Shown here piece after piece: positions 45,101 to 53,569 of a stretch of DNA of 64,000 nucleotides; positions within the stretch are counted from its first letter, which is position 1; each line of letters opens with the position of its first letter. This DNA comes from Lewinella sp038528965 (GTDB lineage: Bacteria; Bacteroidota; Bacteroidia; Chitinophagales; Saprospiraceae), in contig JBCBEC010000006.1 of NCBI GenBank assembly GCA_038528965.1, positions 124,001 through 188,000 of the forward strand, read 5' to 3'. The notes under the pieces are model-generated. The model was not told the DNA's origin and ran no database searches. It was given only the letters and a program-made list of their open reading frames with translations. A program made the position numbers and the translations under genes.

Positions 45101-45844
45101 AGTACAAAAGGCGCCTTTGCATTGGAAATTCCCAAGAAAGGCGCTACCTCGATCAATACGGAGGCAGAAATTTTGGCATCTGGTGTACAGGTAGCGGCTA
45201 CCGTCAGAAGAACCAGTGATGTGAGCTTTAACGGTAACTCAATGCTCGTCAGTAAATCCAGCACTAAGACGGGTACTGCGGCCTCTGGCATGCGTAACTC
45301 CTACAAGAATCTTGGAGATGATATGCAGCGCAAAAACATGCAGGAGGCGATTAACCAGGAAGCACCCGGGATTCGCTTGCAGAATTTAGAATTCGTGAGT
45401 GGATTAGACAATAACGATCCAGCAGTCGAATACCAGTACAGCTACGAAATTCCGGATGTATTTACAGAAATCAGCGGCCTGTACATCCTAGGTTTACCCT
45501 TTGCGGATGACTTAAAGAATCCGGCTTTCATGGCGGAGGCTGACAGAAGTCACCCACTTAATTTGTGGCAATATTTCAATATTACTTTGGAAGAAGAAAC
45601 CTTGAACATTAACATTCCAGAAGGCTTTACGCTGGCGGAAGTTCCTGCTTCTACTAAGGTGGAAACAGCCAATGTCCTCTACGAACTCAACTTTACCAAT
45701 GAAGGTAACAAGCTGACAGTCCAGCGGGTATTTGAACTGCGTGAAGACATCACCTCCGCAGACGATTACACCGAGCTCAAACAAGCGATTGAGCAAATTG
45801 TGAAGGCTGATAGTCAACGTATTGCCTTTAAGAAAGAGGGGTAA
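42107..45844 (+). CDS. Secreted TPR protein with DUF3857 and transglutaminase-like domains
   Basis: The protein has 1245 aa. A signal peptide (residues 1-21, ending LHAQ) precedes TPR-like helices (~25-160), a beta-sandwich/carbohydrate-binding-like segment (~205-310: WFDIKAPSYDNWVDMTYFFYA) and a longer TPR array (~330-630). DUF3857 follows (~640-830: HSIILANNIQRMIYPDGGSEEKHTLVVKVFNTDGID). The transglutaminase core has GDCKD with Cys928 and FNHCIVQLP with His970. The third catalytic residue, normally Asp in a DPT-like motif, is Glu985 in VELTS. Exported domain arrangements of this type are frequent in Bacteroidota, with unknown substrates. Its gene is followed by a strong hairpin terminator. 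Confidence 0.9.
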   Translation: MIKFKSAFIALLSLTFFQLHAQDPLTEGWQHFAENDFTAARRSFQKLLNGPQAARGHLALSLVSAAEGGQIKAGEQHYLDFYRTSDNPQPYISGLWSMNYGQRSEAQVQLLEEMIEQESGTLLALARQALGHHYYAKGDFRKADQFFTATGSVREWSVLGEFENISESGFDKEFGALIRPRPTDVFKNKWGVEVKWFDIKAPSYDNWVDMTYFFYAENSIIYAQNFCQSPTDQEVEFRLGVSGSAKVWVNDQLVFTEADERNNNTDAYRFPVQLKAGNNRILIQLGASEIDRCNFLLRITDTNGTGLDNLSFTTQYSEYPKAAGEVGEAIADETEAFFLDKIEQEPDVMENYLVLSQYYVSNDLLFQAKKTLKQARQKWPNSTYLLFQEIVANAKDNNRTVTATLVEELKQKNTTGASALGYLYDDARESNNLEEMDRLIDKMESIEGKSTNVLQRRIGMANERDQRERMFDLIEEAYELHPDHYRFVYLKFLVESEANNNMRAGIKILRRYLEDNYSEEATSQLASAHFQQGDIDKGLNTYTELIENNPIATGYYSRLSSIYFNMGNYRKAEEYLEECLEIAPYVDSYHQTLANSYSEMGRTDEAKSAFQKAIYYNPYNYEARRQLRIIQSLPDIFESFIPTDPYALFEAAPDGSAYPNDHSIILANNIQRMIYPDGGSEEKHTLVVKVFNTDGIDTWKEYSIPVYDNQDGSIEKAEVLKKNGARIEAETNGGYVVFSNLEEGDAIHLTYRLQNYFSGKLANHFWGNHFFELFLPIAQSRLEIKVKDGTEFAYRVENGDLEPRIEKDGGYEHYVWEVKDVPAIQYEPLMPTLSDVGATLHYSSLPDWDYIADWYSDLAQAKAKGDFEVESTAQELFPTGEQLDDRQKVERIYNYIVKNIRYRSVSFLQSGLIPQKASTTISAKQGDCKDVSTLFVALAATQGIDANLVLVNTRNNGEKEMMLPSIDFNHCIVQLPMEGKDFFVELTSENLPFAASGPSTKGAFALEIPKKGATSINTEAEILASGVQVAATVRRTSDVSFNGNSMLVSKSSTKTGTAASGMRNSYKNLGDDMQRKNMQEAINQEAPGIRLQNLEFVSGLDNNDPAVEYQYSYEIPDVFTEISGLYILGLPFADDLKNPAFMAEADRSHPLNLWQYFNITLEEETLNINIPEGFTLAEVPASTKVETANVLYELNFTNEGNKLTVQRVFELREDITSADDYTELKQAIEQIVKADSQRIAFKKEG

Positions 45845-45867
45845 AGTTCTCCTAAGGTCCAGCATGC

Positions 45868-45900
45868 AAAACCCTCATTTTGGAATAAAATGAGGGTTTT
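45868..45900. terminator. Bidirectional intrinsic terminator
   Basis: AAAACCCTCATTTT (45868-45881) pairs perfectly with AAAATGAGGGTTTT (45887-45900) around a 5-base loop. T-tracts on both strands make it work for the DUF3857 gene (plus) and for the cytochrome gene (minus), whose stop codon lies inside the left arm. Confidence 0.85.
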
Positions 45901-47311
45901 GTTTTTCAGCAAGGGGTTTATAGCCCCTTAGGTACTCCAGCACGGCCCAGCGTTCATCTTCCGTCAGTTTATCACCGTAATAATGTCCGGTATTGGCGTA
46001 GCCTGGCAAGGTGGTATCGTAAGTGAGTCGGCCGCCTCCGCTATTCTTTTCCTCGTACAACCAACCGATTTCTTTCCAGTTAAAGTCCTTGGAGTCCTTA
46101 CTCCGTTCCCAATAAGTCGGTCGCGCAGCACTGAAAAGCACACTGTACAAATCCGGTACAGCACCATTGTGGAGATAGGGGGCAGTAGCCCAAATACCAT
46201 CCAGCGGTGGTGCAATATAACCGTGCTCGGGCTCAAACCAGGATTGAGGAGTTGAGGTAGCAAACCAGCTCTTATTGTACCAGTCGACGATCTTGCTATC
46301 TACGGCGTAATCGGCATATAGGGGGTCGGTACCAATCGCGTCTACTGCTACCACTTTGTTGGGGTAGGTTTCTTCCTCCCCGTAGGTGCCATGGCAGGAG
46401 GAACAATGTTCGGTAAAAACGGCCTCTCCCTGGCTAGCCAGTTCTTGATCAATAGCTTTCGGATACGCTGGAGGCTCCAAGGAGCGAATCCAGGCGGTAA
46501 TGTGCACAAATTTTTCTTGGGCAAGCCGCGCGGCTGTGCTGTCTTCAATGCCCAAAACAGAGGCTTGAAAAAGTAGCTTAGTAAAATCTCCACGCCCCAC
46601 CGCTGTGTAGTAGAGCGCGTTCTTTTTTTGGAGGTGCCAAAGAGCAGGAATATCACTGCCCAAGTTATACTCCCGAACGGGATACTGCGCTTCCGCTGTA
46701 TAGGTCAAATCAGTGGGGTTGCGGTAGCGCATGCAAGCTTCGGCAATACGAGCCGCAGGGTTAACCGCAGGGTTATTCATTTGAATATAAGGGGCCATGG
46801 CCGAAAAGAACTTGCCAAAGGCATCAAAAGATTGGATGGTTGCAGTATCTCGTTTGTATTTACGGCGCACCTGCCAATTCATCAGCTTTGCGGGTAACTT
46901 CAAGCTACCTTGGTTGTCATTCAGGGAATTACCGATTCCCAAAATCAGTTCTCCATTAACCTTACCAGCGTGGCAACTAAAACAGGTACCATTCATGACT
47001 TCCACACCATAAGCCGATTCGAAAACAGCAAAACCGTAGGGGGTAGCTAAACCAGAACTCGCAGCGAAAGCATCGGGGTCTTGTTCCACTCTTTTTTGCA
47101 TGACTGCATAGGGTAAACCTGTGCCCAGGTAGGCTCCTCTAACCAGATAGTAGAAACCGCTGTCCGGGTTTCCCTCCAGCAATTGTGGAGTCGGGTCTAT
47201 TGTTTTGGTCTTCCAGTCAGCCGTCTCCGCTTTAGAGGGCAGGTCAAAAGTTGTTCCACAAGCTACAATAAGCGCCAGCAGCAAGCACAAAACGGGGTAG
47301 GTAAATTTCAT
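45875..47311 (-). CDS. Dihaem c-type cytochrome, lipoprotein
   Basis: The protein has 478 aa. The signal ends at a lipobox (LALIVAC, Cys18). Two haem-binding CxxCH motifs: CFSCH at 110-114 and CSSCH at 303-307, the latter followed by GTYGEEE. The spacing and the C-terminal PPLDGIWATAPYLHNGAVP motif resemble the cytochrome-c-peroxidase/MauG-like family or the RoxA-type domain of di-haem cytochromes. No catalytic function can be assigned. Expected location is the outer side of the inner membrane or the outer membrane, as a lipidated protein. Confidence 0.88.
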   Translation of the reverse strand: MKFTYPVLCLLLALIVACGTTFDLPSKAETADWKTKTIDPTPQLLEGNPDSGFYYLVRGAYLGTGLPYAVMQKRVEQDPDAFAASSGLATPYGFAVFESAYGVEVMNGTCFSCHAGKVNGELILGIGNSLNDNQGSLKLPAKLMNWQVRRKYKRDTATIQSFDAFGKFFSAMAPYIQMNNPAVNPAARIAEACMRYRNPTDLTYTAEAQYPVREYNLGSDIPALWHLQKKNALYYTAVGRGDFTKLLFQASVLGIEDSTAARLAQEKFVHITAWIRSLEPPAYPKAIDQELASQGEAVFTEHCSSCHGTYGEEETYPNKVVAVDAIGTDPLYADYAVDSKIVDWYNKSWFATSTPQSWFEPEHGYIAPPLDGIWATAPYLHNGAVPDLYSVLFSAARPTYWERSKDSKDFNWKEIGWLYEEKNSGGGRLTYDTTLPGYANTGHYYGDKLTEDERWAVLEYLRGYKPLAEKQNPHFIPK

Positions 47312-47366
47312 AAGGCTGAAACGCCAAAAACTTCCTTACGGTTTTGTCTTTTCGTCTAGAAACACA

Positions 47367-47401
47367 AATCCCGTGCCTCAAAGAAAATGAGACACGGGAT
47401 T
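47367..47401 (-). terminator. Intrinsic terminator after the YegP-like gene
   Basis: AATCCCGTG-c-CTCA (47367-47380) pairs with TGAG-a-CACGGGATT (47388-47401) with one internal mismatch and a 7-base loop. It lies 43 bases past the YegP-like stop. Confidence 0.6.
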
Positions 47402-47443
47402 CTTTCTTAGTTGGTCTTGCGTTACCAACAAGCTGACAGTTGA

Positions 47444-47779
47444 TTAACCGGCAGTTAGGTCATTCACAGCTGCGTCGCTGGTAGCATTTTTCTTAACAGA
47501 AGCGATGCCGTTCTCCATGCCGGTAGCCGCCTTGTACATTTGGCTCTTTCCAACGACCTGGCCGTTAGAAGCCTTAAGGGTAAAGAACACGCGACCGTCT
47601 TTAGCTTCTTTACGCTCAAAGTTAGCATCGTTAGCAGCGTGGTTGATAACAGACTGTACGCCGTTCATAGCACCGGTCTTGGCTGCGTAGCCTTGGCTAG
47701 AAAGCACTACCTGACCGTTGCTGGCCTTGAGGTTGAAATAGAATTTACCTGAATCGTTTTTGAAAACTTCAAAAGCCAT
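47444..47779 (-). CDS. yegP: YegP-like DUF1508 protein (UPF0339), two-repeat
   Basis: The protein has 111 aa and two tandem ~50-residue repeats, each with FxxxKxNGQVVxxSQxY: KFYFNLKASNGQVVLSSQGY and VFFTLKASNGQVVGKSQMY. The family (DUF1508) is small, cytosolic and of unknown biochemical role. It is a single-gene unit, with ~400 bases of non-coding sequence upstream and a terminator downstream. Confidence 0.93.
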   Translation of the reverse strand: MAFEVFKNDSGKFYFNLKASNGQVVLSSQGYAAKTGAMNGVQSVINHAANDANFERKEAKDGRVFFTLKASNGQVVGKSQMYKAATGMENGIASVKKNATSDAAVNDLTAG

Positions 47780-48181
47780 AGTTATAACTTTTCTGTGAAT
47801 TAAAGGTATTAGAAATTTTTTATGCTTTGCTCGTTGAGCACAGTCTTAAGACTACATATTCAGTAAAAGTAACACCGAACGCGATTTTCTTCTGGTGTTT
47901 ACGTTTTAGCACGCTGAATATCTGCTTTTTCCGTTAAGCGTCCTAAATATTATTCAAGTTTTCTGTTACCACCCAGGTTTGAGTCATCCTATAGTTAGCA
48001 AATACTTGGCAACGAGCCGGAGCTGGTCACGAAATAAGCCTTTTCCACCCTCCGAATTGTCAAATACACCCTCAGTTACCACTTATTGCGCTAAAGTAGC
48101 CGTTTACCCAAGGGAAACCGACCAAGGCCATTCACCTCTTCCAAAAATGGGGTATCGCCAACAACTTTAAGAAAAAAAGTA
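47780..48181. other. 402-base intergenic region between the YegP-like and patatin genes
   Basis: Divergent region holding promoters for both genes. TACCTTTA on the minus strand (47801-47808) is one base off a -7 box for the YegP-like gene, but no -33 TTG is correctly spaced. A 63-codon frame at 47979-48170 has no recognisable domain and weak start context, so I do not call it a gene. Confidence 0.4.
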
Positions 48182-49249
48182 ATGGCCGTTCCCCACTTCC
48201 ACAACCCGCTAAACTCACACCTCAGCTATCACCATCAGGCTGCAAAGGCCGTACGCGTACTGAGTATAGATGGTGGGGGTATGCGGGGTGTTATCCCGGC
48301 AACAATCCTGGCTGAATTGGAAGATTTACTGATAGCGGAAACAGGCGAAGCGTCTACCCGACTAGTTGACTATTTCGACTTCTTTACTGGTACCAGCACC
48401 GGGGGAATTCTGATTTGCCTTTATTTGCTTCCTGATCCCCAGAATCCCACCCGCCCACGGTATTCTGCCCGGGAGGTCTTAGCGCTTTACACCCAACAGG
48501 GACCACTTATCTTCTACCGTAATCTGAAGCGTCGACTAACCAGCATGATGGGGTTTACCAAGGATAAATTCGACAGTGCACAAATGGCTAAGATGCTCCG
48601 CCGCTTCATGGGAGAAGCTCCATTAAGCAGTGCATTGAAGCCTTGCTTGATTCCTGCTTACGATATCTCACAGCAAGCAGCTTATTGCTTTGATAGCCAC
48701 TTGGCCAAACAGAAACAATCCTCCAATTTCCCCATTTGGCAAGTTGCCCAAGCCACCGCCTCTGCACCGGTTTACTTTGAGCCGATGGTGGTGCAAGCGC
48801 AGGATGGCAGCCGACGCACCTTGATTGATGGCGGAATATTTGCGAATAATCCGAGCTTGACCGCTTATCTGCATTTGCAAGGCAAGTTGCCGTCAGCAAC
48901 CCCCATCCATTTGCTATCGCTGGGTACGGGTTGTACGGCTAAGCCTTATCAGGTAAAGGACTTTAAGGCGAAAGGAATTCTTCGCTGTTGGAAACCATTG
49001 TTACACGTTTTGGGAACCGCTAAGAAACACAGTACCGAAATGCAGGTTTGCACTTTACTAAAGCGGGGATCTAATCAGTACTATCGCCTCAATCCGAAAT
49101 TGCTTGGGGTAAGTTCACAAATGGATAATACTTCTCCTAAACAGATTGCTGGCTTACAGCAATTGGCACACGATTTCGCCGAAGGGCAGAAGCTTTTATT
49201 ACAGCAACTCGTTCGTTCGATAATGACGCGAGCATGCACTGCAGCCTAA
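48182..49249 (+). CDS. Patatin-like phospholipase
   Basis: The protein has 355 aa. Seen: the oxyanion Gly-rich loop DGGGMRG near residue 30, nucleophile GTSTGG with Ser72 and the catalytic Asp216 in LIDGGIFANNPS. Together they form the Ser-Asp dyad of patatin-like acyl hydrolases (PNPLA family). No signal peptide is obvious. The C-terminal region (YRLNPKLLGVSSQMDNTSPKQIAGLQQLAHDFAEGQ) is helical. Reported family members act on membrane phospholipids; a bacterial defence or effector role is possible, but no neighbour indicates it. The gene converges on the LytTR regulator with 18 bases between. Confidence 0.93.
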   Translation: MAVPHFHNPLNSHLSYHHQAAKAVRVLSIDGGGMRGVIPATILAELEDLLIAETGEASTRLVDYFDFFTGTSTGGILICLYLLPDPQNPTRPRYSAREVLALYTQQGPLIFYRNLKRRLTSMMGFTKDKFDSAQMAKMLRRFMGEAPLSSALKPCLIPAYDISQQAAYCFDSHLAKQKQSSNFPIWQVAQATASAPVYFEPMVVQAQDGSRRTLIDGGIFANNPSLTAYLHLQGKLPSATPIHLLSLGTGCTAKPYQVKDFKAKGILRCWKPLLHVLGTAKKHSTEMQVCTLLKRGSNQYYRLNPKLLGVSSQMDNTSPKQIAGLQQLAHDFAEGQKLLLQQLVRSIMTRACTAA

Positions 49250-49267
49250 CTTCCGCAACGTAGAATT

Positions 49268-50008
49268 TTAAGGATTAAGGTTGAACCGCTCTAGCGCTTG
49301 CAGAAAGTCATCTTTCCGACGGCGAGAAATACTGATTGCTTTGCCTCCTTGCATAATTACGAAGCCGCCTTCGTTGCGGATATACTCGGTCATCAGATGA
49401 AGGTTAATCAGGTAGGAATGGTGAATTCGGCAGAAGCCATAGTCTTGCAATTCCTCCTCTAACCACCCCAGTGAGCGACTAATCTTAAGCGGCTTTTGCT
49501 CCTTGATGTAGACCAGCGCCACATTATCTTCTGCCTGGGCATAAATAACCTCAGAAAGGTCGATAAACTGCTGACCGGTACTGATCGGAAAGCCAAAGCG
49601 TTGCTGGGTGGGAGTTTCCGTAGCGGTAGAGCTAGCTGATTTTTTCTGCTTGGTACGGCATTTCGCTACCGCATCCAGCAGTTCATCTTCGTCAATAGGC
49701 TTAAGTAAATAATCCAGGGCACTATTCTTAATAGCCTGGATCGCATACTCATCGTAGCTGGTGGTGAAAATGAGCTCAAAAGTAGGATGCTTGATGGCCT
49801 CCAGCACATCAAAGCCCGTCATATCGCCTAAGCGGATATCGAGAAATAGCAAATCAGGCAGGTGTCGCTTAATCGCTCGAATGGCATCCTTACCAGTGGT
49901 GCACTCTGCTACAATTTCCACCTCCGGGCAGTTGTTTTGCAGCTTCCAGCGCAGGTTATCCATGCCACTTGGCTCATCTTCTACTAGTATAGTTCTAATT
50001 TTGCTCAT
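49268..50008 (-). CDS. LytTR-family response regulator
   Basis: The protein has 246 aa from the ATG at 50008 (MSKIRTILVEDEP). An in-frame start further upstream at 50113 would add 35 residues before the receiver strand and is rejected. The receiver domain has the acidic pair DE at 11-12, phosphorylation site Asp57 in LLFLDIRL and Lys in LLKPIDEDE. The C-terminal ~100 residues are a LytTR DNA-binding domain (VIYAQAEDNVALVYI ... FCRIHHSYLINLHLMTEYI ... ISRRRKDDFLQAL). LytTR genes usually sit beside a sensor histidine kinase, but none is visible here. Confidence 0.93.
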   Translation of the reverse strand: MSKIRTILVEDEPSGMDNLRWKLQNNCPEVEIVAECTTGKDAIRAIKRHLPDLLFLDIRLGDMTGFDVLEAIKHPTFELIFTTSYDEYAIQAIKNSALDYLLKPIDEDELLDAVAKCRTKQKKSASSTATETPTQQRFGFPISTGQQFIDLSEVIYAQAEDNVALVYIKEQKPLKISRSLGWLEEELQDYGFCRIHHSYLINLHLMTEYIRNEGGFVIMQGGKAISISRRRKDDFLQALERFNLNP

Positions 50009-50436
50009 AGTACGTAAGTTTTCTGCGACGGGAAATAAGTAAATCCGCTCCCGATCAAAGAAGGAACCACCTCGTAAAGCAGGTCGGCTAGTGGCTGAAA
50101 AAAAACAGCACATCCAGTATCTTGTCTGAAAGCAATTATCCTTGCCGAATTGTCATTGAGAATGTTTTGGCCATGAGGCACCCCAAGCGATAAACAGCAG
50201 ATACGCTGTTGTGCTTCCTCCCGATAGTGTAGGAACCAAATTAGATATGTAGGCTTTACGAGCAAAATGGCAGAAAGTCAGTGTTGGGGCTCGTTGGGGT
50301 CAACGCTTGCGCCAATTTAGTGAACTTTTTCGGTACCTATGCAAGCAAAAGCTTTTTGGTCAGATAGACCTGACAAAAGCAAAAACGCAATCTGGCTCAT
50401 TAGTGTATTCTTGCTACAAACTGGTAAGCAGAACTT
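50009..50436. other. 428-base non-coding region upstream of the LytTR gene
   Basis: Located between the start of the LytTR gene and the end of the serine acetyltransferase gene, both on the minus strand. An 86-codon minus-strand frame (50005-50265) overlaps the regulator's start and has no recognisable domain, so I regard it as chance. No clear hairpin or promoter motif was recognised. Confidence 0.4.
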
Positions 50437-51222
50437 CTAGGCTTCTGCCCGATAGTAAATCTTACTCCCAGCTGGAACACTATCCGTAATCCAGGTATTA
50501 CCACCAATGATGGATCCCTCCCCAATCACTGTTTCCCCACCCAATATGGTAGAGCCTGCGTAGATGACCACCCGATCACAAATAGTAGGGTGACGCTTGG
50601 TTTGGGCCAGACTTTTCTTGACGCTTAAGGCCCCCAAGGTGACCCCCTGATAGATTTTGACATCCTTGCCAATATCTACGGTTTCACCGATCACAATACC
50701 AGTACCGTGGTCGATACAGAAGCGCTCACCAATTCTGGCGGAAGGGTGGATATCTACGCCGGTTAGCGTATTGGCGTGTTCCGAAAGTATACGCGGGATC
50801 AACGGTACGCCGAGCCGGCAAAATTCATGTGCTAAGCGATATACCGCAATGGCATAAAAGCCAGGGTAAGAACGAATGACCTCCGTCAGACTATTCGCCG
50901 CAGGGTCCCCGGCGAAGATCGCCTGGGCATCCATTTCTATCTGATGGTGAACCCTTGGCAATGCTTCCATAAACTTATGTTCTATTTCACCGGGGCTCAA
51001 CTCCAAGTCATCCACCAGAATTTCTAAAATGTCATAAAGCTTCTGGCGGGCTGTAGCGAACTCGTGTTCAAAGGCCCGCTGTGAGCGGAAACGTTGCTTG
51101 GCTAGCTCCGGGAAAAGAAGTCCTAACAATCCGTCCAGCCATGTACAAACAGCCTCAGAGGATGGGACGCGAGGAGTAGATGCATGTAGTTGATAAAGCT
51201 TATTGAAAAACTGCTGGTGCAT
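50437..51222 (-). CDS. cysE: Serine O-acetyltransferase
   Basis: The protein has 261 aa. The N-terminal ~140 residues are helical. The C-terminal half has the left-handed beta-helix of hexapeptide transferases, HPSARIGERFCIDHGTGIVIGETVDIGKDVKIYQGVTLGA. The His in DHGTG and the LGGETVIGEGSIIGGNTWITDSVPAGS coils are typical of serine acetyltransferases (acetyl-CoA + L-serine to O-acetylserine, first step of cysteine synthesis). The order of domains matches the EpsC-like SAT branch. Upstream bases 51223-51357 hold nothing recognised. Confidence 0.93.
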   Translation of the reverse strand: MHQQFFNKLYQLHASTPRVPSSEAVCTWLDGLLGLLFPELAKQRFRSQRAFEHEFATARQKLYDILEILVDDLELSPGEIEHKFMEALPRVHHQIEMDAQAIFAGDPAANSLTEVIRSYPGFYAIAVYRLAHEFCRLGVPLIPRILSEHANTLTGVDIHPSARIGERFCIDHGTGIVIGETVDIGKDVKIYQGVTLGALSVKKSLAQTKRHPTICDRVVIYAGSTILGGETVIGEGSIIGGNTWITDSVPAGSKIYYRAEA

Positions 51223-51357
51223 AAACCAAAAGACTTGGGATTATGGAAAGGCTATCGTTGCATAGTAAAACGATATAGCACAGCCAAAAGATGCATAGTT
51301 GCAGCAATTTTAGGATTTCCTAGTGGGAGATGGATGGTCTTTGGTGGGTAAGTGAGA

Positions 51358-51777
51358 CTAAACGTTGCGCACCCTAGAAGTAGCGAATAAACGTTTCACG
51401 CTGTAGTCCCCTACCCCATTGGCGAAGACCATTAATAGGCCGCCGGTGATGGCGATATTCTTCATGAAGTGAATACCCTCCAATCGTTGTTCAGATACGG
51501 GGAAGCTCCAAAAATCATGGACAATAAAGGTGACGGGGAGCCAGTAGGCCAGGAGAAGAAATACCCCAAATTTCGCGCGATAACCCGTTAAGATTAGAGC
51601 TCCTCCCAGGATCAAGCAGAAAATGGCACCGTAGAGCAGCAAATCTTGCCGCCAGGTGAGGCCATACTCGGTCATCAAGGCCTTGGTTTCTTTACCAAAC
51701 TTAATGCTATCATAGGCTTCGTAGAAAAAAATAAAGGAAAGAAAGACTCGGCCAAGTAGATCAAATAGGTTCTTCAT
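51358..51777 (-). CDS. DoxX-family membrane protein
   Basis: The protein has 139 aa with four hydrophobic segments (LFDLLGRVFLSFIFFYEA, LLLYGAIFCLILGGALILTGY, FGVFLLLAYWLPVTFIVHD, NIAITGGLLMVFANGVGDY). It resembles DoxX/TQO small-subunit-like four-helix membrane proteins. Function is not determined by the sequence. It stands alone between two minus-strand genes with ~135-base gaps. Confidence 0.88.
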   Translation of the reverse strand: MKNLFDLLGRVFLSFIFFYEAYDSIKFGKETKALMTEYGLTWRQDLLLYGAIFCLILGGALILTGYRAKFGVFLLLAYWLPVTFIVHDFWSFPVSEQRLEGIHFMKNIAITGGLLMVFANGVGDYSVKRLFATSRVRNV

Positions 51778-51915
51778 GCAATGCTTAGGCTCTGATTCAC
51801 GGTTCTGAAATGAAGTTTCAGTTTGGTCCTTTTGGGGTACTGTACCAGCTAAGGTAACGGATTATAAACAAGAAGGCTGGACCAGGAGTTGCTTCGCAGA
51901 CGATTTCAGCGGTAA

Positions 51916-53472
51916 TTATTGGTAAAAACGCTGGACCGCCCGAGCTACATTTTGCCCATCCATAGCTGCAGAAAGAATGCCGCCAGCGTAGCCCGCGCCT
52001 TCGCCACACGGGAAGAGGCCGCGCGTCTGCTCGTGCATATACGTTTCCCTGGAGCGAGGGATACGTACGGGAGAACTGGTACGGCTTTCCGTGCCAATTA
52101 CGGTAGCTTCTTCCGTGTAGTATCCTCGCATTTTCCGGCCAAATGCCTGGACGCCTTCGCGCAAACGTTCGTAGATAGCTGCAGGCAAGAGATCGTGCAC
52201 TGGTGCAGCGTAGATACCGGGTATATAGGAAGTATTCGGCAAATCCTTGGAAACCCGCCCGGCCACAAAGTCGACTAAGCGGCTTGCGGGTGCTTGTTGT
52301 CCACCATCTCCATGGGAGAAAAATTGCTGTTCCACTGCTTGTTGGAAAGCCAGCCCTGCAAAAAGGCCGTGCTTAGCGTATGGGGCTAAGTCCTCCATCT
52401 CTACAGCCACTACGGTACCGGAATTGGCGTACGGAGAATCACGGCGGCTCAGGCTCATTCCGTTTACTACCAGTTCACCAGGAGCAGTAGCGGCGGGGAC
52501 CACCAGCCCACCCGGACACATGCAAAAGCTGAAGACGCCGCGCCCGTCAACCTGGGTTGCCAGGCGATAGCTAGAAGCCGGCAGGTTTTCCTCGCGCTTC
52601 TTTTGCCCGTATTGGATTTTATCAATCAGTGGCTGCGGGTGTTCAATGCGAACCCCTAGGGCAAAGGGCTTGGCCTCCATGAAAATCTCGTGCCGGTGCA
52701 GTAAATGGAACATATCACGAGCAGAGTGCCCGGTGGCCAGAATCACCGCTTCCGCGCGAAATTCTTCCTGATCATTTACCACTACACCTTTCATTACCCC
52801 ATCCTCCAGAATAAAATCAGTGACATGGTGCCCAAAGCGGACCTCACCACCGTAGCGCCGGATCGTTTCTCGGATATTGGCTACGATCTTTGGGAGCTTA
52901 TTGGAACCGATATGGGGGTGTGCATCAACCAGAATATCAGTTTTAGCACCGTGCTCTACTAAGAGGCGTAGACTCTTCTCGATGTTGCCTCGCTTGTGCG
53001 AACGCGTATACAGCTTACCATCAGAATAAGTACCAGCGCCGCCTTCACCAAAACAATAATTGGAGTGCGGATTAACTTCGCCAAACTGCTGTATCGCTCT
53101 TAGATCCCGGCGACGTTCGCGTACGTCCTTTCCCCGTTCCAGGATGATGGGTTTTAGTCCCAGCTCGATCAACTCCAGGGCTGCAAACATTCCAGCTGGT
53201 CCAGCGCCAACTATAATTACGGGCGGTGCTTCGTCCACCATCTGATACTGGTCCAGAATAGCAGGCTCAGCAGCGGGCTGTTCCTGTAAAAAGGCTTGTA
53301 CTTGTAAGCGAAAAAAAGGATGACGCCCGCGGGCATCGATGCTACGGCGGCGAACGCGTAGCTCGGTGAGTTCTTCCGGGCGGCAGCGTAATTGTTTCAA
53401 AACGCGTTGCCGCAAAAGCTCCTCATTGCCCAAATCTGCTGGGCGAAGCTTAATCTCTAATTGCTTTATCAT
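51916..53472 (-). CDS. COG2509-type FAD-dependent dehydrogenase
   Basis: The protein has 518 aa. The dinucleotide-binding motif VIIVGAGPAGMFAALEL is near residues 84-100, followed by LERGKDVRERRRDL and the conserved block NYCFGEGGAGTYSDGKLYTRSH, which is characteristic of this family. FAD is completed by a C-terminal GEGAGYAGGILSAAMDGQNVARA. The first ~75 residues are a small domain (RRRSIDARGRHPFFRLQVQAFL) also typical of COG2509. The substrate is unknown; the proteins have been described as uncharacterised flavoproteins. A CAAAGATA (TATCTTTG on the minus strand) lies 36 bases upstream. Confidence 0.92.
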   Translation of the reverse strand: MIKQLEIKLRPADLGNEELLRQRVLKQLRCRPEELTELRVRRRSIDARGRHPFFRLQVQAFLQEQPAAEPAILDQYQMVDEAPPVIIVGAGPAGMFAALELIELGLKPIILERGKDVRERRRDLRAIQQFGEVNPHSNYCFGEGGAGTYSDGKLYTRSHKRGNIEKSLRLLVEHGAKTDILVDAHPHIGSNKLPKIVANIRETIRRYGGEVRFGHHVTDFILEDGVMKGVVVNDQEEFRAEAVILATGHSARDMFHLLHRHEIFMEAKPFALGVRIEHPQPLIDKIQYGQKKREENLPASSYRLATQVDGRGVFSFCMCPGGLVVPAATAPGELVVNGMSLSRRDSPYANSGTVVAVEMEDLAPYAKHGLFAGLAFQQAVEQQFFSHGDGGQQAPASRLVDFVAGRVSKDLPNTSYIPGIYAAPVHDLLPAAIYERLREGVQAFGRKMRGYYTEEATVIGTESRTSSPVRIPRSRETYMHEQTRGLFPCGEGAGYAGGILSAAMDGQNVARAVQRFYQ

Positions 53473-53507
53473 CTAACAGTTCGGTATTCATCCGAAAATG
53501 TGAGCTG

Positions 53508-53515
53508 CAAAGATA
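53508..53515 (-). promoter_or_regulatory. Candidate -7 box for the COG2509 gene
   Basis: TATCTTTG on the minus strand matches TAnnTTTG exactly and lies 36 bases upstream of the start codon. No properly spaced -33 TTG is obvious. Confidence 0.35.
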
Positions 53516-53569
53516 CACAGGCGTTTCAAAAAGCTAGCCAGGTCTGCTAATAAGACTCTGCTTCGCTTG

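Noticed and set aside
47979..48170. 63-codon plus-strand frame
   Set aside because: Low-complexity, overlaps the likely promoter region of the patatin gene, no motif.
48182..49249. CBASS-type defence phospholipase
   Set aside because: No cyclase, sensor or other defence gene is nearby, so a defence role cannot be supported.
50005..50265. 86-codon minus-strand frame
   Set aside because: It overlaps the beginning of the LytTR gene and has no recognisable domain.
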